Assembly (NCBI RefSeq): GCF_030811455.1 | Contig: NZ_JAUSQU010000001.1 | Span: 1,178,001-1,242,000 of the forward strand | Source: Streptosporangium lutulentum | Lineage (GTDB): Bacteria; Actinomycetota; Actinomycetes; Streptosporangiales; Streptosporangiaceae | Length of the DNA stretch: 64,000 nucleotides | Direction: 5' to 3' | In this document: one piece after another, positions 1-9,511 of the stretch | Numbering within the stretch: the first letter of the stretch is position 1 | Layout of the letters: every line of letters starts with the position of its first letter | Position numbers and translations under genes: made by a program | The notes under the pieces: generated by a model | Databases searched by the model: none | What the model saw: the letters and a program-made list of their open reading frames with translations, nothing else | Told to the model about the DNA's origin: nothing

Positions 1-143
1 GTGAGCTGGCCGCCGATCCAGTCGGTCTCCTCGACAAGGACCACGGACCGGCCTCGGCGCAGTGCGGCCAGCGTGGCGGCGACCCCGCCGAGCCCGCCGC
101 CGGCGACGAGGATGTCGGTCGTCGTCTCGGATTCCCTTGTCAC
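1..143 (-). CDS. FAD-dependent oxidoreductase, N-terminal fragment (cut by window edge)
   Basis: Only about 47 N-terminal codons lie inside the window. They translate to a Rossmann dinucleotide-binding start: [20 protein letters not shown], then a strand ending in [13 protein letters not shown]. This GxGxxG pattern with the downstream acidic residue and WIGGQ is typical of the FAD_oxidored-type enzymes found in polysaccharide-use clusters (family knowledge). The GTG start shares bases with the TGA of the upstream glycosidase gene (GTGA overlap), so the two are probably translationally coupled. It is the last visible gene of the LacI-to-glycosidase operon. The substrate is unknown. Confidence 0.8.
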   Translation of the reverse strand, partial: MTRESETTTDILVAGGGLGGVAATLAALRRGRSVVLVEETDWIGGQL

Positions 144-2194
144 GCGGATATTCCCCCATCGTTGTCGTGTTTTTCGTTCTGGTACAACCGGAAGCGTTTC
201 GGTTCCTCGGTGACCGGCACCCGAACCGGGTCACCGGCTCCCGGTGGGCTGACGTAGAGATCGCCGTTGCCGCGGGCGATCCCGGTGACCTCGTCGGCGG
301 TGCGCCGGTAGGCGGTGACCACGACGTCCGGTGCGGCGTTGAGCAGCGGGTGCCCGTCCAGCGTCACGGTCAGCCGGTCGCCGGCGACCACGGCAAGCCG
401 GCCGTCGCCGAGCGGCAGGTTGGCCAGTTCGGCGGCCTCTCCGGGGTGGGCGAACCGCCAGCCGTCCCGCTGGGCGTCGGCGAGCTCGCCGAACGCGAGG
501 TAGGCGAGCAGGCCGCCCCAGGCCATTAGCCCGTCGGAGCGCGCCTGAAGCGCCCGCACGTCCTCGCCGGAGGTGGCCGGGTAGTTCTCGCGGACGTGGC
601 TGTGCATGTCCCATTCGGACAGGAACAGCCGCAACAGCGCGGAAACCATTGGGCGGCCGGCCTCGGTGAGCTCGTAGCGGCGCAGGCCCTCGATCGCGAG
701 GAACGCCATCGGTGCCCAGATGCGTCCGCGCCAGTAGGTCGCCGCGTAGCCGGGATCGTCGCGGGCGGCGCTCGGCAGTGGCGGGTCGCCGCCGAGTGTC
801 TCCGGCCGCAGCAGCCGGGCAACGAGGGCGGCGGCCCGCTCGGGGTCCGGCATCCCGGCCAGCAGCGGGTACAGCATGGTCGGCGAGACGTGCAGGTCGT
901 GCTTCCCGTCGGCCCGCAGGTTCCGGTAGCCGCCTCGGTCGGCGTCCCACAGCAGCGGGTTCGCGGCCGCTCGCGCCGCCGTCGCCTCGGCACGCAACCG
1001 TTGCGCCACCTCGGGTTCGCCCAGCGTGTCGGCGATCTCGGCGAGCGCGTCGGCGTCTGCGATGTGCAACGCGACGAGCCCGACGTCGGCGAGGTTCATC
1101 GTGTGCGTGTCCGGGTCGTAGGCCACGTCGTCGTACATCGGAGAGTCGTCCAGGCCGGACTCCCGTTTCGTCCGGTCCAGGGTCGCCGACTCGGGGTCGC
1201 CGGGAACGGGGTCAGAGCCCCAGGCGAGCAGGCCGTGTGGGCCGCGGCGCACGCGAAGCCACCAGTCGTGCCAGGCCAGCAGCGCCGGGAACGTGTCGGT
1301 GAGCAGCGCCCGGTCTCGGGTGTCGTCCGACAGTCCACTCGCGAGGTAGGCCTTGTGGACGGTCAGCGCCCCCACCGGGGGTTGTGACCGGTCAGCGGTG
1401 GTGCCCTTGTCGTCGGACACCCGGTTCGGGATCATGCCCGTCGCGTCGGCGAAGGGCAGGATCTGGCCGAAGATCCCGCGGGCGTAGTCGCGGTCGACGG
1501 TGCCGGCGACCAGCCCGGTGAAGAACGTGTCCCACGCGTGCAGCGCCCAGCTGCCGTAGAAACCCTTACGCTGCGCGGACACGAAGTCCCGGGAGGTCGG
1601 CGTGAGCACCCGGCCGAGATCCGGCGCGTAGATCGTGTTCCAGGTGACGGCGCGGGTCGCGGCCGCGGCGGCGTCGCCGAGCCAGCCGCTCGACCGCGGC
1701 GCGGTGCGTTCGGCCTCGGCCCGCCTACGGTCCAGCACGGCGGCGACGTCGTGGGCACCGCCGGGCACGCCCTCCGGGGCCACGTACAGGTCGACCTCGT
1801 CGGCGAACTCCAGCACCAGGCCTTCCGCCGGTACCGAACCGTCGACCCGCCAGAGCTCACCGCCGACCCGCACGAGTCCGCCGTCGGCGGCTACGTCGGT
1901 GCCACGCCACCCGTCGAGGACCACGAGCACACCCGCGGTTCCCTTGGCCCGGACGTACAGCGCATCGGTGGGTCCGCCGGCCATGACCAGGTGCAGCTGG
2001 CCGCCGCCCGCCTCGACAGTGACCTCCGCGTAGCTCCCGTCGACGGTGTGGTGCCCGAGCCGGACCAGCCCGTCGCGCCAGGTGAACCCGTCGAGGGGGG
2101 CGCCGGGCACGCCGAACCGGATCCGCAGTCCGGACGGCAGGTGGACCATGCCGGTGTGGGTCGTGACGTCCCAGGTGTTCCAGCCTACGGTCAT
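140..2194 (-). CDS. GH63/trehalase-like (alpha/alpha)6-barrel glycoside hydrolase
   Basis: The protein has 684 residues: an N-terminal beta-rich part of about 170 residues, then an alpha/alpha-barrel with segments such as [25 protein letters not shown] and [18 protein letters not shown]. The aspartates of DDSPMYDD and the glutamate of HVRENYP sit where GH63-like and mannosylglycerate-hydrolase-like enzymes place their acid and base (family knowledge; assignment inferred). There is no signal peptide, so it should act in the cytoplasm on an imported glycoside. Its ATG overlaps the stop of the upstream ATPase gene (ATGA). Position in an Opp-type import operon supports a catabolic role; the exact linkage cleaved cannot be read from the sequence. 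Confidence 0.8.
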   Translation of the reverse strand: MTVGWNTWDVTTHTGMVHLPSGLRIRFGVPGAPLDGFTWRDGLVRLGHHTVDGSYAEVTVEAGGGQLHLVMAGGPTDALYVRAKGTAGVLVVLDGWRGTDVAADGGLVRVGGELWRVDGSVPAEGLVLEFADEVDLYVAPEGVPGGAHDVAAVLDRRRAEAERTAPRSSGWLGDAAAAATRAVTWNTIYAPDLGRVLTPTSRDFVSAQRKGFYGSWALHAWDTFFTGLVAGTVDRDYARGIFGQILPFADATGMIPNRVSDDKGTTADRSQPPVGALTVHKAYLASGLSDDTRDRALLTDTFPALLAWHDWWLRVRRGPHGLLAWGSDPVPGDPESATLDRTKRESGLDDSPMYDDVAYDPDTHTMNLADVGLVALHIADADALAEIADTLGEPEVAQRLRAEATAARAAANPLLWDADRGGYRNLRADGKHDLHVSPTMLYPLLAGMPDPERAAALVARLLRPETLGGDPPLPSAARDDPGYAATYWRGRIWAPMAFLAIEGLRRYELTEAGRPMVSALLRLFLSEWDMHSHVRENYPATSGEDVRALQARSDGLMAWGGLLAYLAFGELADAQRDGWRFAHPGEAAELANLPLGDGRLAVVAGDRLTVTLDGHPLLNAAPDVVVTAYRRTADEVTGIARGNGDLYVSPPGAGDPVRVPVTEEPKRFRLYQNEKHDNDGGISA

Positions 2195-2985
2195 GCCTCA
2201 ACTCCCAGGTCGAGCGCGGCGTCCAGCAGGGTTTGGGTGTACTCGTGGCGGGGTGCGCCGAGCACCTCGCCGGCGGGGCCTTCCTCGACGACGACGCCGT
2301 GCCGCATCACAGCGACCCGGTCGGCGATCTGGTGGACCACGCCCAGGTCGTGCGAGATGAACAGCAGCGCGAGCCGGTGGCTGCGCCGCAGGTCCACGAG
2401 CAGCCGCAGGATCTGCGCCTGCACGGACACGTCGAGAGCCGAGACCGCCTCGTCGCACACCAGCAGCCGTGGCCCGACCGCGAGCGCGCGGGCGATGCTG
2501 ACCCGCTGGCACTGGCCGCCGGACAGGTCTCCGGCGCGTCGTTCGGCCACGTCGCCGTCAAGACCGACGTCGGCCAGCACCCGGTGCAGCGCCTCGGCCC
2601 GGTCGCCCGGTGGTGCCGAGGCCGGATGCGTTCGCCAGGCCTCGCCGATGAGCGCGGCCACGGACATCCGCGGGTTGAGCGACGAGCGTGGGTCCTGGAA
2701 GACCATCTGGATCGCGCGCTGCAACTCGGGCGGGCGCCGTCCGGCCGGGCCGAGTGGTCGTCCGTCGAAGGTCACCGACCCGGAATCCGGCCGCTGCAGC
2801 CCGACCACACAGCGGGCGACCGTGGTCTTCCCGGAGCCGGACTCGCCCACCACCGCGAGGGTCTCCTCCGGCGCGACCCGCAGGCTCACCCCGTCGACGG
2901 CGACCAGACCGCCCCGACGGCGCCGGCCACGGCCACGGCCACCGAAGGTGACCCGCAGGTCGGACACCTCAAGCATGTCGCTCAT
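2191..2985 (-). CDS. ABC transporter ATP-binding protein, OppF-like
   Basis: This 264-residue ATPase has Walker [11 protein letters not shown]-loop VFQDPRSSLNPRM, signature LSGGQCQRVSIARAL, Walker B LLVCDEAVSALD and H-loop FISHD. The signature region carries a Cys after the usual GGQ. It lacks the C-terminal oligopeptide cap of its partner. The open frame continues far upstream, but the ATG at 2985 is preferred because it overlaps the stop of the previous ATPase gene by four bases (ATGA) and matches the family start [10 protein letters not shown]. It should pair with the preceding ATPase to drive the permease pair in this operon. Confidence 0.93.
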   Translation of the reverse strand: MSDMLEVSDLRVTFGGRGRGRRRRGGLVAVDGVSLRVAPEETLAVVGESGSGKTTVARCVVGLQRPDSGSVTFDGRPLGPAGRRPPELQRAIQMVFQDPRSSLNPRMSVAALIGEAWRTHPASAPPGDRAEALHRVLADVGLDGDVAERRAGDLSGGQCQRVSIARALAVGPRLLVCDEAVSALDVSVQAQILRLLVDLRRSHRLALLFISHDLGVVHQIADRVAVMRHGVVVEEGPAGEVLGAPRHEYTQTLLDAALDLGVEA

Positions 2986-4025
2986 CGGTCGAGCACCTCC
3001 TCGGCGAAGTGACAGGCGCTCCATCGGCCCGGAGCGACCTCGCGAACCGCCGGCACCTCGACGCGACACCGGTCCCGGGCGAGCGGGCACCGCGGATGGA
3101 ACGCGCACGCGAACGGCCGGTTGGCGGGCGTCGCGGGCGTTCCGGGAAGCGGGTCGGCGAGCGCGGTGCGGGTGCGCACCGCCGGCACGCTCGCCACCAG
3201 TGCCCGCGTGTAGGGATGTGCCGGGCGCCGCAGTGCGGCGCCGGCCGGCCCGCGCTCGGCGACGCGTCCGGCGTACATGACCACCACCTGGTCGGCGACG
3301 TGTGCGACCACCCGGAGGTCGTGGCTGACCAGCAGCATCGCCAATCCCTGCTCCTGCTGGATCGAGCGGAGCAGGCGCAGGATCCTGGCCTGAACGGTGA
3401 CGTCGAGCGCGGTGGTCGGCTCGTCGGCGAGCAGCAGTGAGGGGCTGCCGGCCAGGGCGAGGGCGATCATGGCGCGCTGCCGCAGTCCGCCGGAGAACTG
3501 GTGGGGATAGCTGTCCATCCGCCGCGCCGGCTCCGGCACCCCGGCCCGGTCGAGTAGGTCGACCACCGCGCGCCGTACCTCGGCACGTGGCCGCCCGTCC
3601 CGCCGCAGGATCTCGCCCACCTGCCGGCCGATGGTCAGGCTCGGGTTCAGCGCGGCGAGTGGGTCCTGGAAGATCATCGATATCTCGTGGCCCCGGACCC
3701 GCCGCCGCCGGTCGGGGCCGGACCGCAGCAGGTCCTCCCCACGCCACAGCAACTCGCCGCCGGTCGTGGCGCCGTCGGGTAGCAGACCGATCACCGCGAG
3801 TGCGGTCATCGTCTTGCCGCTGCCCGACTCGCCGATCAGGCCGACCGTGGTGCCCGCGAGCACGTCGAACGACACGCCGTCCACGATGCGGATCGCGTCC
3901 TCGGCGCCGCCGTCCGGAGTGGGCAGGTCGACGACCAGCCCGTCGATTCGCAGCAGAGGGCCGTCCGGCACCGGGTTCGCCGTGCCGGCCTCCTGAGGCC
4001 GCTGCACTGTCACCCGGCCGCTCAT
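2982..4025 (-). CDS. ABC transporter ATP-binding protein, OppD/DppD-like
   Basis: The protein has 347 residues with Walker [11 protein letters not shown]-loop [13 protein letters not shown], signature [15 protein letters not shown], Walker [13 protein letters not shown] and H-loop LVSHD. The C-terminal part contains the oligopeptide/dipeptide transporter extension ([20 protein letters not shown]), whose cysteines in some family members bind an iron-sulfur cluster. Start and stop both overlap the neighbours by ATGA, so substrate-binding protein, this ATPase and the next ATPase are coupled. The Opp/Dpp family carries peptides, nickel and in several cases oligosaccharides; the neighbouring glycosidase and LacI regulator favour a glycoside here (inference). 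Confidence 0.93.
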   Translation of the reverse strand: MSGRVTVQRPQEAGTANPVPDGPLLRIDGLVVDLPTPDGGAEDAIRIVDGVSFDVLAGTTVGLIGESGSGKTMTALAVIGLLPDGATTGGELLWRGEDLLRSGPDRRRRVRGHEISMIFQDPLAALNPSLTIGRQVGEILRRDGRPRAEVRRAVVDLLDRAGVPEPARRMDSYPHQFSGGLRQRAMIALALAGSPSLLLADEPTTALDVTVQARILRLLRSIQQEQGLAMLLVSHDLRVVAHVADQVVVMYAGRVAERGPAGAALRRPAHPYTRALVASVPAVRTRTALADPLPGTPATPANRPFACAFHPRCPLARDRCRVEVPAVREVAPGRWSACHFAEEVLDR

Positions 4026-5533
4026 CGCGCGCCGACGAGCCGGACACCGGAGAAGTCAGGCAGCCCGCTCGGTTCCGGCGTGAACCCGTCGATTCTCGTG
4101 TTCCAGGCGTAGGCGAGGTTCACCGTCATCGGGTACATACCGACCGCGTCCTGCCAGATGATCTCGCTGGCCTGGCCGTAGAGATCGGCGCGCTCGGCCT
4201 CGTCGGCGCTCGCGCCCGCCTTGGCGAGCAGCGTGTCCAGCTCCGTGTTGCAGTACCCGGTGCGGCCCGCCGCGCACGGGTAGAGCCGGCCGAGGTTGCT
4301 CGCCGCGTCGTAGGTCGGCGTCGCGAGCTGTTGGAAGTTGATGTCCCAGTTGAGGGCGAGCAGGTCCTTGGTGAAGACTGCCTTCTCCTTCTCCAGTACG
4401 TCCACCTTCACGCCGATCTCGGCGAGCCCGGACGCCACCGCCTGGACGAACGGACGGAACTCGGCGTCGGAGAACTGCAGCCGCAGCTTGCCGTCGAAGT
4501 CGAAATCGGCGGCCTGCAACGCGGCCTTCGCGGCCTGCGGATCGTAGCCGCCCGGCTTCTGCTTCACGTAGCCGAGCACCGAGGGCGCCACCGGGGCATC
4601 GGCCAGAGCGCCGGTCTCCGGATACAGGTTCTTGATGATCGTGGAGAAGTCGACCGCCTGCCACAGGGCGCGGCGCACCTGCGGGGTCTTCAGCGCGGGA
4701 ATCGAGGAGTTGAACCACATCGTGAACACCGCGGTGCTCGGCACCGTCTTGACGGTCACGTTGTCCGCATCGCGCAGCACGGACAGCTGGTCGTCCGGGA
4801 TACCCCAGACGACGTCCACCTCTCCGGTGCGCAGTGCGGTCAACCGCGCCGAGAGGTCTGGGATGTTGCGGATCTCCAGGTTGTCGAGCCCCGGTACGCC
4901 GCCCCAGTACTTCTTGTTCGGGGCCAGCGCCAGCACCTCGCTCGGCGCGAACCGGCCCACGGTGAACGGGCCGGAGCCGACCGGATGCTCGAAGAACGCG
5001 GTGTCGTCGGTCTTGACACTGCCCGGGATGACGTAGAACAGGCCGAGCTTGCGCGGGATCGACGCGTCCGGGACCGGCGCGGTCAGCGTGACCTCGTTGT
5101 CGGCCGGCGCGGTCATCTTGTAATCGGGGAAGTTGGCGGCGTTCGGGCCGTCCAACGTCATCATCCGGTCGAACGAGGCGACCACATCGCGGGCGGTCAC
5201 CGGCTTGCCGTCGGAGAACGTGACGCCGCGGCGAAGGTGGAACGTCCACTCCGCCGCGGTGGCGCCGGGCTCCCACTTCTCGGCGAGATCGCCGGCGACC
5301 TTGCCGTCGGCGACCGGCCGCACGAGCCGGCCGAAGATCGCCTGTGCGGCAAGCTGCGTTCCGGTCGTCGCGCCCTGAGCCCCATGCGGGTCGAGGCTCT
5401 CGATCGGATAGGTACCCGCGGCCGTCAGCTTCTGCTGGGCGGGGTCGCCGCCACCGCCGGTGGTCGTGGAGCAGCCGGTCAGCAGCAGAATGGCCACGGC
5501 CGCGATCGCCGTTCTCTTACGGAACTCGATCAT
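4022..5533 (-). CDS. ABC transporter substrate-binding lipoprotein, family 5 (Opp/Dpp type)
   Basis: The protein has 503 residues and begins with a lipoprotein signal: basic start, hydrophobic core and lipobox LLLTGCS, giving a lipid-modified cysteine outside the membrane. The body shows the SBP_bac_5 pattern, including EKWEPGATAAEWTFHLRRGV, TFSDGKPVTARDVVASFDRM and a PLSKLYP-like hinge region. The ATG at 5533 has a GGGAG ribosome site eight bases upstream. It lies between the permease and ATPase genes and overlaps the latter. It probably captures the glycoside that the operon imports. The ligand cannot be read from sequence. Confidence 0.92.
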   Translation of the reverse strand: MIEFRKRTAIAAVAILLLTGCSTTTGGGGDPAQQKLTAAGTYPIESLDPHGAQGATTGTQLAAQAIFGRLVRPVADGKVAGDLAEKWEPGATAAEWTFHLRRGVTFSDGKPVTARDVVASFDRMMTLDGPNAANFPDYKMTAPADNEVTLTAPVPDASIPRKLGLFYVIPGSVKTDDTAFFEHPVGSGPFTVGRFAPSEVLALAPNKKYWGGVPGLDNLEIRNIPDLSARLTALRTGEVDVVWGIPDDQLSVLRDADNVTVKTVPSTAVFTMWFNSSIPALKTPQVRRALWQAVDFSTIIKNLYPETGALADAPVAPSVLGYVKQKPGGYDPQAAKAALQAADFDFDGKLRLQFSDAEFRPFVQAVASGLAEIGVKVDVLEKEKAVFTKDLLALNWDINFQQLATPTYDAASNLGRLYPCAAGRTGYCNTELDTLLAKAGASADEAERADLYGQASEIIWQDAVGMYPMTVNLAYAWNTRIDGFTPEPSGLPDFSGVRLVGAR

Positions 5534-5559
5534 TGAGTTCTCCCGTCAGGAAAAGGGGG

Positions 5560-6432
5560 TCAGGTCCGGCGGCGACGGTGCCCGTAACGAGCGGTGAGCT
5601 GGTCGCCGAGAATGCCGATGTTTATGATCAGCAGGGACAACGCGATGCCCGGCAGCGTCGAGATCCACCAGGCGGTCTCCAGATACTGCTGGCCGTTCGC
5701 GATGGTCTGTCCCCACGAAACGGTCGTGGATGGCAGTCCGATGCCGAGGAAGCTCAGGCCTGCCTCGGCCAGCACGACGAGGGCGAACTCGAGCGTGGCC
5801 AGCGCGACGACCGGGCCGAGGGTAAAGGGCAGCACGTGCCGGACGATGATCGACCAGATCGGCACGCCCATCACCCGAGCCGCGTCGACCCACGCCCGCT
5901 CGCGCAGCGACAGCGCGACGCCGCGGGTGACTCTGGCGAAGGAGATCCAGGCCGTCACCGACAGCGCGAGGACCACCACCAGGACACTGCGGGCGAACAC
6001 GCCGGCGATCACGATCGCGAGGAGGATCGCAGGGAACGCCTGCAGTACGTCGATGATCCGGGCCAGCACCGCGTCCAGCCAGCCGCGGGCATAGCCGGCG
6101 ACGATGCCGATCCCGACCCCGACCAGGCATGCGACCAGCACCGTCGCGAGCCCGATCGACAGTGACGTGCGGGCGCCGTAGACGATCTGCGCGAGGATGT
6201 CCCGGCCGAGCGCGTCGGTGCCGAGCCAGGCGACGCCGCCGGACACGGTCTGCGCGCCAGGGGCGAGCAGGCGGTCGGGCAACGGGGTGTGCACCGGGTC
6301 GTAATCGATGACGAGCGGCCCGATCACCGCCACCAGCACGTACATCGCGATCACCACGTACGGCACGCGGGCCGGCGCACCCCAGCGCCGGCGCGTCGCG
6401 ACCTGTCGGGGCAGGGTCGCGGCCCGGCTCAT
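5560..6432 (-). CDS. ABC transporter permease, DppC-like
   Basis: The protein has 290 residues, a short cytoplasmic start, and about six membrane segments. It has the BPD permease coupling loop near VTRGVALSLRERAWVDAARV and VRHVLPFTLGPVV. It ends with a C-terminal helix facing the ATPases. The ATG at 6432 is chosen over an in-frame ATG at 6483 because a GAGGGG ribosome site sits about six bases upstream and the protein then begins MSRAATLPR, as usual for this family. It follows the DppB-like permease after about 70 bases and should form the heterodimeric channel with it. Confidence 0.9.
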   Translation of the reverse strand: MSRAATLPRQVATRRRWGAPARVPYVVIAMYVLVAVIGPLVIDYDPVHTPLPDRLLAPGAQTVSGGVAWLGTDALGRDILAQIVYGARTSLSIGLATVLVACLVGVGIGIVAGYARGWLDAVLARIIDVLQAFPAILLAIVIAGVFARSVLVVVLALSVTAWISFARVTRGVALSLRERAWVDAARVMGVPIWSIIVRHVLPFTLGPVVALATLEFALVVLAEAGLSFLGIGLPSTTVSWGQTIANGQQYLETAWWISTLPGIALSLLIINIGILGDQLTARYGHRRRRT

Positions 6433-6502
6433 GACATCCCCTCGCGGGTTCGGTGAGGCCTCTCCCGGTCGGCCTGTGTCCATGATTCGCTCGCAAGCTC
6501 GC

Positions 6503-7432
6503 TCATGACCCGGCCTCCGTACGGATGCGCGGGTCCAGCCGGGTGTAGAACACGTCGGCGACGATGTTGAGCACCATGACGATGCCGGCGATCAGCAGGG
6601 TCACCGCCTGCACCACGGCGTAGTCGCGGTTGGCGACCGCGTCGACGACCAGTGAGCCGAGCCCCGGCCAGGCGAAGACGTTCTCCACGATCACCGCGCC
6701 GCCCATGAGCGCGCCCATCTGCAACCCGACGATCGTCACGACTGGGATGAGCGAGTTGCGCAGCGCGTGTCCCAGCAGGACCTGTCGCTCGGTGAGCCCC
6801 TTGGACCGTGCCGTCTGGACGTACGGCTCGCGCATCGCCTCCGTGACACTGCTTCTGGTGAGGCGGGCGACGATGGCGGTGAAGGGGAAGGCCAGCGTCA
6901 CCGCCGGCAGCACCAGATGTGCGGGTGTGCCGACCCCGGCGCTCGGCAGCAGCCGCAGGCCGAGCGCGAAGGTCAGGACCAGCATGATCCCCACCCAGAA
7001 CGTGGGGAAGGACTGCAGCGCGATCGTCGCCGCGGACACCACCCGGTCCACCACGCCGCCGGACCGGCTGCCCGCGATGAGCCCGAGTACAAGACCGACG
7101 ACGACGGCGATGACCGTCGCGGTGAGCGTGAGGTCGATCGTCGCGGGCAGCCGCTCAAGCACCGCGTCCATCGCCGGGCGGCCGAGCCGGTAGGACTGGC
7201 CGAAGTCCAACCGCAGCACGTCGCCGAGGTAGCCGAAGTACTGCTCGTACAGCGGCCGGTTCAGTCCGAGCGCCGCGGTGAGCCGGTCGATCTGCTCCTT
7301 GCTCGCGTCCGGCCCGAGGAACACCGCCGCAGGGTCGCCCGGCGCGGCGCGCACGATGACGAAGATGACCGATGCCGCGCCCCACATCACGAACACGCCG
7401 ATCAGCAGGCGGCGCACCACCATGCGGGTCAC
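6503..7432 (-). CDS. ABC transporter permease, DppB-like
   Basis: This 309-residue membrane protein has the classic DppB layout. The N-terminal segment is RRLLIGVFVMWGAASVIFVI, followed by a PGDPAAVFLGPDASKEQI periplasmic loop, five further helices and the coupling motif TARSKGLTERQVLLGHALRN. The GTG at 7432 overlaps the TGA of the LacI gene (GTGA), which decides the start; an ATG three codons downstream is the alternative. It is the first transport gene after the regulator and pairs with the DppC-like permease. Confidence 0.9.
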   Translation of the reverse strand: MTRMVVRRLLIGVFVMWGAASVIFVIVRAAPGDPAAVFLGPDASKEQIDRLTAALGLNRPLYEQYFGYLGDVLRLDFGQSYRLGRPAMDAVLERLPATIDLTLTATVIAVVVGLVLGLIAGSRSGGVVDRVVSAATIALQSFPTFWVGIMLVLTFALGLRLLPSAGVGTPAHLVLPAVTLAFPFTAIVARLTRSSVTEAMREPYVQTARSKGLTERQVLLGHALRNSLIPVVTIVGLQMGALMGGAVIVENVFAWPGLGSLVVDAVANRDYAVVQAVTLLIAGIVMVLNIVADVFYTRLDPRIRTEAGS

Positions 7433-8505
7433 CGCGACCACATCCGGTCGGGAGCGGGACCGATGGAATCGCCGGGCACGAAGCTGCACGGCACGGTGAC
7501 CTGCTGGGGAGCGCTGTGCGGATCGCTGAGCAGGTCGACCAGGATCTGCACGGCCACGCGGCCCATCTCCGCACGGGGCAGGGAGAAGCGGGTCCAGTCC
7601 CGCAGTTCCGGAGTCCACGACGGCGGGTCACCGAGCAACGCGATCGAGCATTCGCCGGGGAAGCGGACCCTGGCCGCCGCGCTGGTCACATCCAGGGCGG
7701 TGGTCAGCCGGTTGTCCTCGCTCGGCTCGACGAGGATCGTGGTGACGCCGGCCGTGCCTGTCCAGTGCTCGACGAACTCGGGCGACAGATCGGCGGGGTC
7801 GGCGAGCTCGCGGATCAGCGACTCGTCCACCGCGACCCCGGCCGTGGCAAGGCCCCGCCGGTAACCCGCTTCGCGGTCGCGGGTGGGCTCGGTGTCCTCG
7901 ACCGCGCGTAAGTAGAGGATTCGCCGGTGCCCCAGGCGAATCAGCTCCGCGACGAGGTCGCTGGTGGCCGTCACGTAGTCGGCCCCGACGTAGGACAGCT
8001 CGACGCCCTCGAGCTCGCGGCGGCCGATGAAGACGAACGGGAAGTCCTCCTGGACCAGCTCGGCCAACTCCTCGCGTCGCACGTTGCGACCAAGCAGCAC
8101 ACAGCCGTCGGCGAGCTTCAGGCGGTTCACCCCGCCGGTGTATATCGCCCGGTCTCCCGAGCCGACCGAGCTGAACAGCAGCAGGTCGTAGCCCTGCCGT
8201 GCGGTCTCCTCCTCGACGCCCATCAGGAACGGGAAGTAGAAGTCGCGCTGGTCGGTCGGGAAGACGGGCTCGAACGTGTACAGGCCCAGCAGGTGGTTGC
8301 GGCCGCCCTTGAGGCTGCGGGCGGCGACGTTGGCCGAGTAGCCCAGCTCGGAGGCCGCCGCGAGGACCGCCTGCCGCGTCGACTCGGTGATCTGGTCACT
8401 GACCGCGCCGCCGCTGAGGACGAGCGACACGGTCGCCTGCGAGACACCGGTGCGCTTGGCGATGTCCACCTGGGTTGCCCGACGTTGTCGTGGGGGAGGA
8501 GCCAC
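7429..8505 (-). CDS. LacI-family transcriptional regulator
   Basis: The protein has 358 residues. The N-terminal helix-turn-helix is VDIAKRTGVSQATVSLVLSG, followed by the hinge helix SANVAARSLKGG that LacI proteins use in the minor groove. The rest is a periplasmic-binding-like sugar sensor domain. It is the first gene of the uptake operon, transcribed away from the PhyH-AraC pair. A perfect 12-bp palindrome with central CG, 13 bases upstream of the start, is the obvious operator. It likely represses both directions until its sugar ligand arrives (inference). Confidence 0.93.
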   Translation of the reverse strand: MAPPPRQRRATQVDIAKRTGVSQATVSLVLSGGAVSDQITESTRQAVLAAASELGYSANVAARSLKGGRNHLLGLYTFEPVFPTDQRDFYFPFLMGVEEETARQGYDLLLFSSVGSGDRAIYTGGVNRLKLADGCVLLGRNVRREELAELVQEDFPFVFIGRRELEGVELSYVGADYVTATSDLVAELIRLGHRRILYLRAVEDTEPTRDREAGYRRGLATAGVAVDESLIRELADPADLSPEFVEHWTGTAGVTTILVEPSEDNRLTTALDVTSAAARVRFPGECSIALLGDPPSWTPELRDWTRFSLPRAEMGRVAVQILVDLLSDPHSAPQQVTVPCSFVPGDSIGPAPDRMWSR

Positions 8506-8517
8506 ATCAACTCCTAT

Positions 8518-8529
8518 TAATACGTATTA
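8518..8529. promoter_or_regulatory. Probable LacI operator between divergent units
   Basis: TAATACGTATTA is a perfect 12-bp palindrome with a central CpG, as in LacI/GalR operators. It lies just upstream of the lacI-type gene and about 120 bases before the divergent PhyH gene. It is much more AT-rich than its surroundings. Use by this regulator is inferred from position and symmetry. Confidence 0.6.
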
Positions 8530-8649
8530 GAAGATGGGGCGAAATGTTAACCACTGATTTCGGGGAGAGTCAACAGATGACCGGATTCGCCATCCAGGTG
8601 CGTGCTCGCACCATGGCCGGAACGCGGCCGCGAAGACCACGATTGAACG

Positions 8650-9501
8650 GTGACGAACACTGATCTGAAGGCCCGGTACGAGCGCGACGGCTATCTTGTC
8701 CTTGAGCACGCCTTTGACCCCGGCGAGGTCGATAGGCTGGTCGAAGAGGCCGTTCGCATCTGCCGCGGCGAACTCGGCGACATCCATGGCGCTCTCTCCG
8801 CCGGATCCGCCGACACCGACGACGACGTGCTGCGCAGGTTCCTGTGCATCCACTACCCGCACAAGCTCTCCGGCTTGATGCTCGCCACGATGCGCCATTC
8901 GGCGATCATTTCGGCTCTCACCTCGCTGATCGGCCCGAACATCAAGGCGATGCAGTCGATGCTGTTCATCAAGTCCGAGGGAGAGCCGGGGCAGGCCTGG
9001 CACCAGGACGAGATGTTCATCCCGACCCGGGATCGCTCGCTCGCGGCGGCGTGGCTCGCGCTCGACGACGCCACCATCGAGAACGGCTGCCTCTGGGTGC
9101 TGCCGGGATCGCACCGGTCCGGCGTGCTCTACCCGAACCGCGAGCACGACGACCCGCGCTACGACTGCACGGTGGAGTCCTACGGCTTCCCGTTCGACGA
9201 CTCCGACGCGGTGCCCGTCGAGATCACGGCCGGCTCGGTGCTCGTGTTCAACGGCTACCTGCTGCACAAGTCGATGCCCAACACCGGCGGGCACGGCTAC
9301 CGGCGGGCGCTGGTCAACCACTACATGAGCGCGGAGTCGCTGCTGCCGTGGGATGCCCCGCCGGAGGGGACGAACATGGCGCAGGCGGACTACCGAGACA
9401 TCGTCCTCGTTGCCGGCACCGACCCGTACGAGTACAAAGGTCTCCAGGAGGTGCGCCGACCACGGGTTCGCCCGAACCGGGACGGCGGCTGTGACAGATG
9501 A
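8650..9501 (+). CDS. Phytanoyl-CoA dioxygenase (PhyH) family protein
   Basis: The protein has 283 residues with the Fe(II)/2-oxoglutarate double-stranded beta-helix. It has the HxD motif in AWHQDEMFIPT, a distal histidine in YLLHKSMPNTGGHGYRRAL, and the arginine of that segment for 2-oxoglutarate. The usual family start, an ERDGYLVLEHAFD helix-strand, is intact. The GTG at 8650 is used; no good ribosome site is visible. It is divergent from the LacI operon and followed closely by an AraC regulator. PhyH proteins often accompany sugar-catabolic clusters in actinobacteria; the substrate is unknown. Confidence 0.9.
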   Translation: MTNTDLKARYERDGYLVLEHAFDPGEVDRLVEEAVRICRGELGDIHGALSAGSADTDDDVLRRFLCIHYPHKLSGLMLATMRHSAIISALTSLIGPNIKAMQSMLFIKSEGEPGQAWHQDEMFIPTRDRSLAAAWLALDDATIENGCLWVLPGSHRSGVLYPNREHDDPRYDCTVESYGFPFDDSDAVPVEITAGSVLVFNGYLLHKSMPNTGGHGYRRALVNHYMSAESLLPWDAPPEGTNMAQADYRDIVLVAGTDPYEYKGLQEVRRPRVRPNRDGGCDR

Positions 9502-9511
9502 CGGCTGACAG

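Noticed and set aside
3437..5536. 699-codon open frame on the plus strand opposite the substrate-binding protein and ATPase genes
   Set aside because: It is a GC-bias shadow: Arg/Gly/Ala-rich, no domain, and the minus strand carries clear ABC components.
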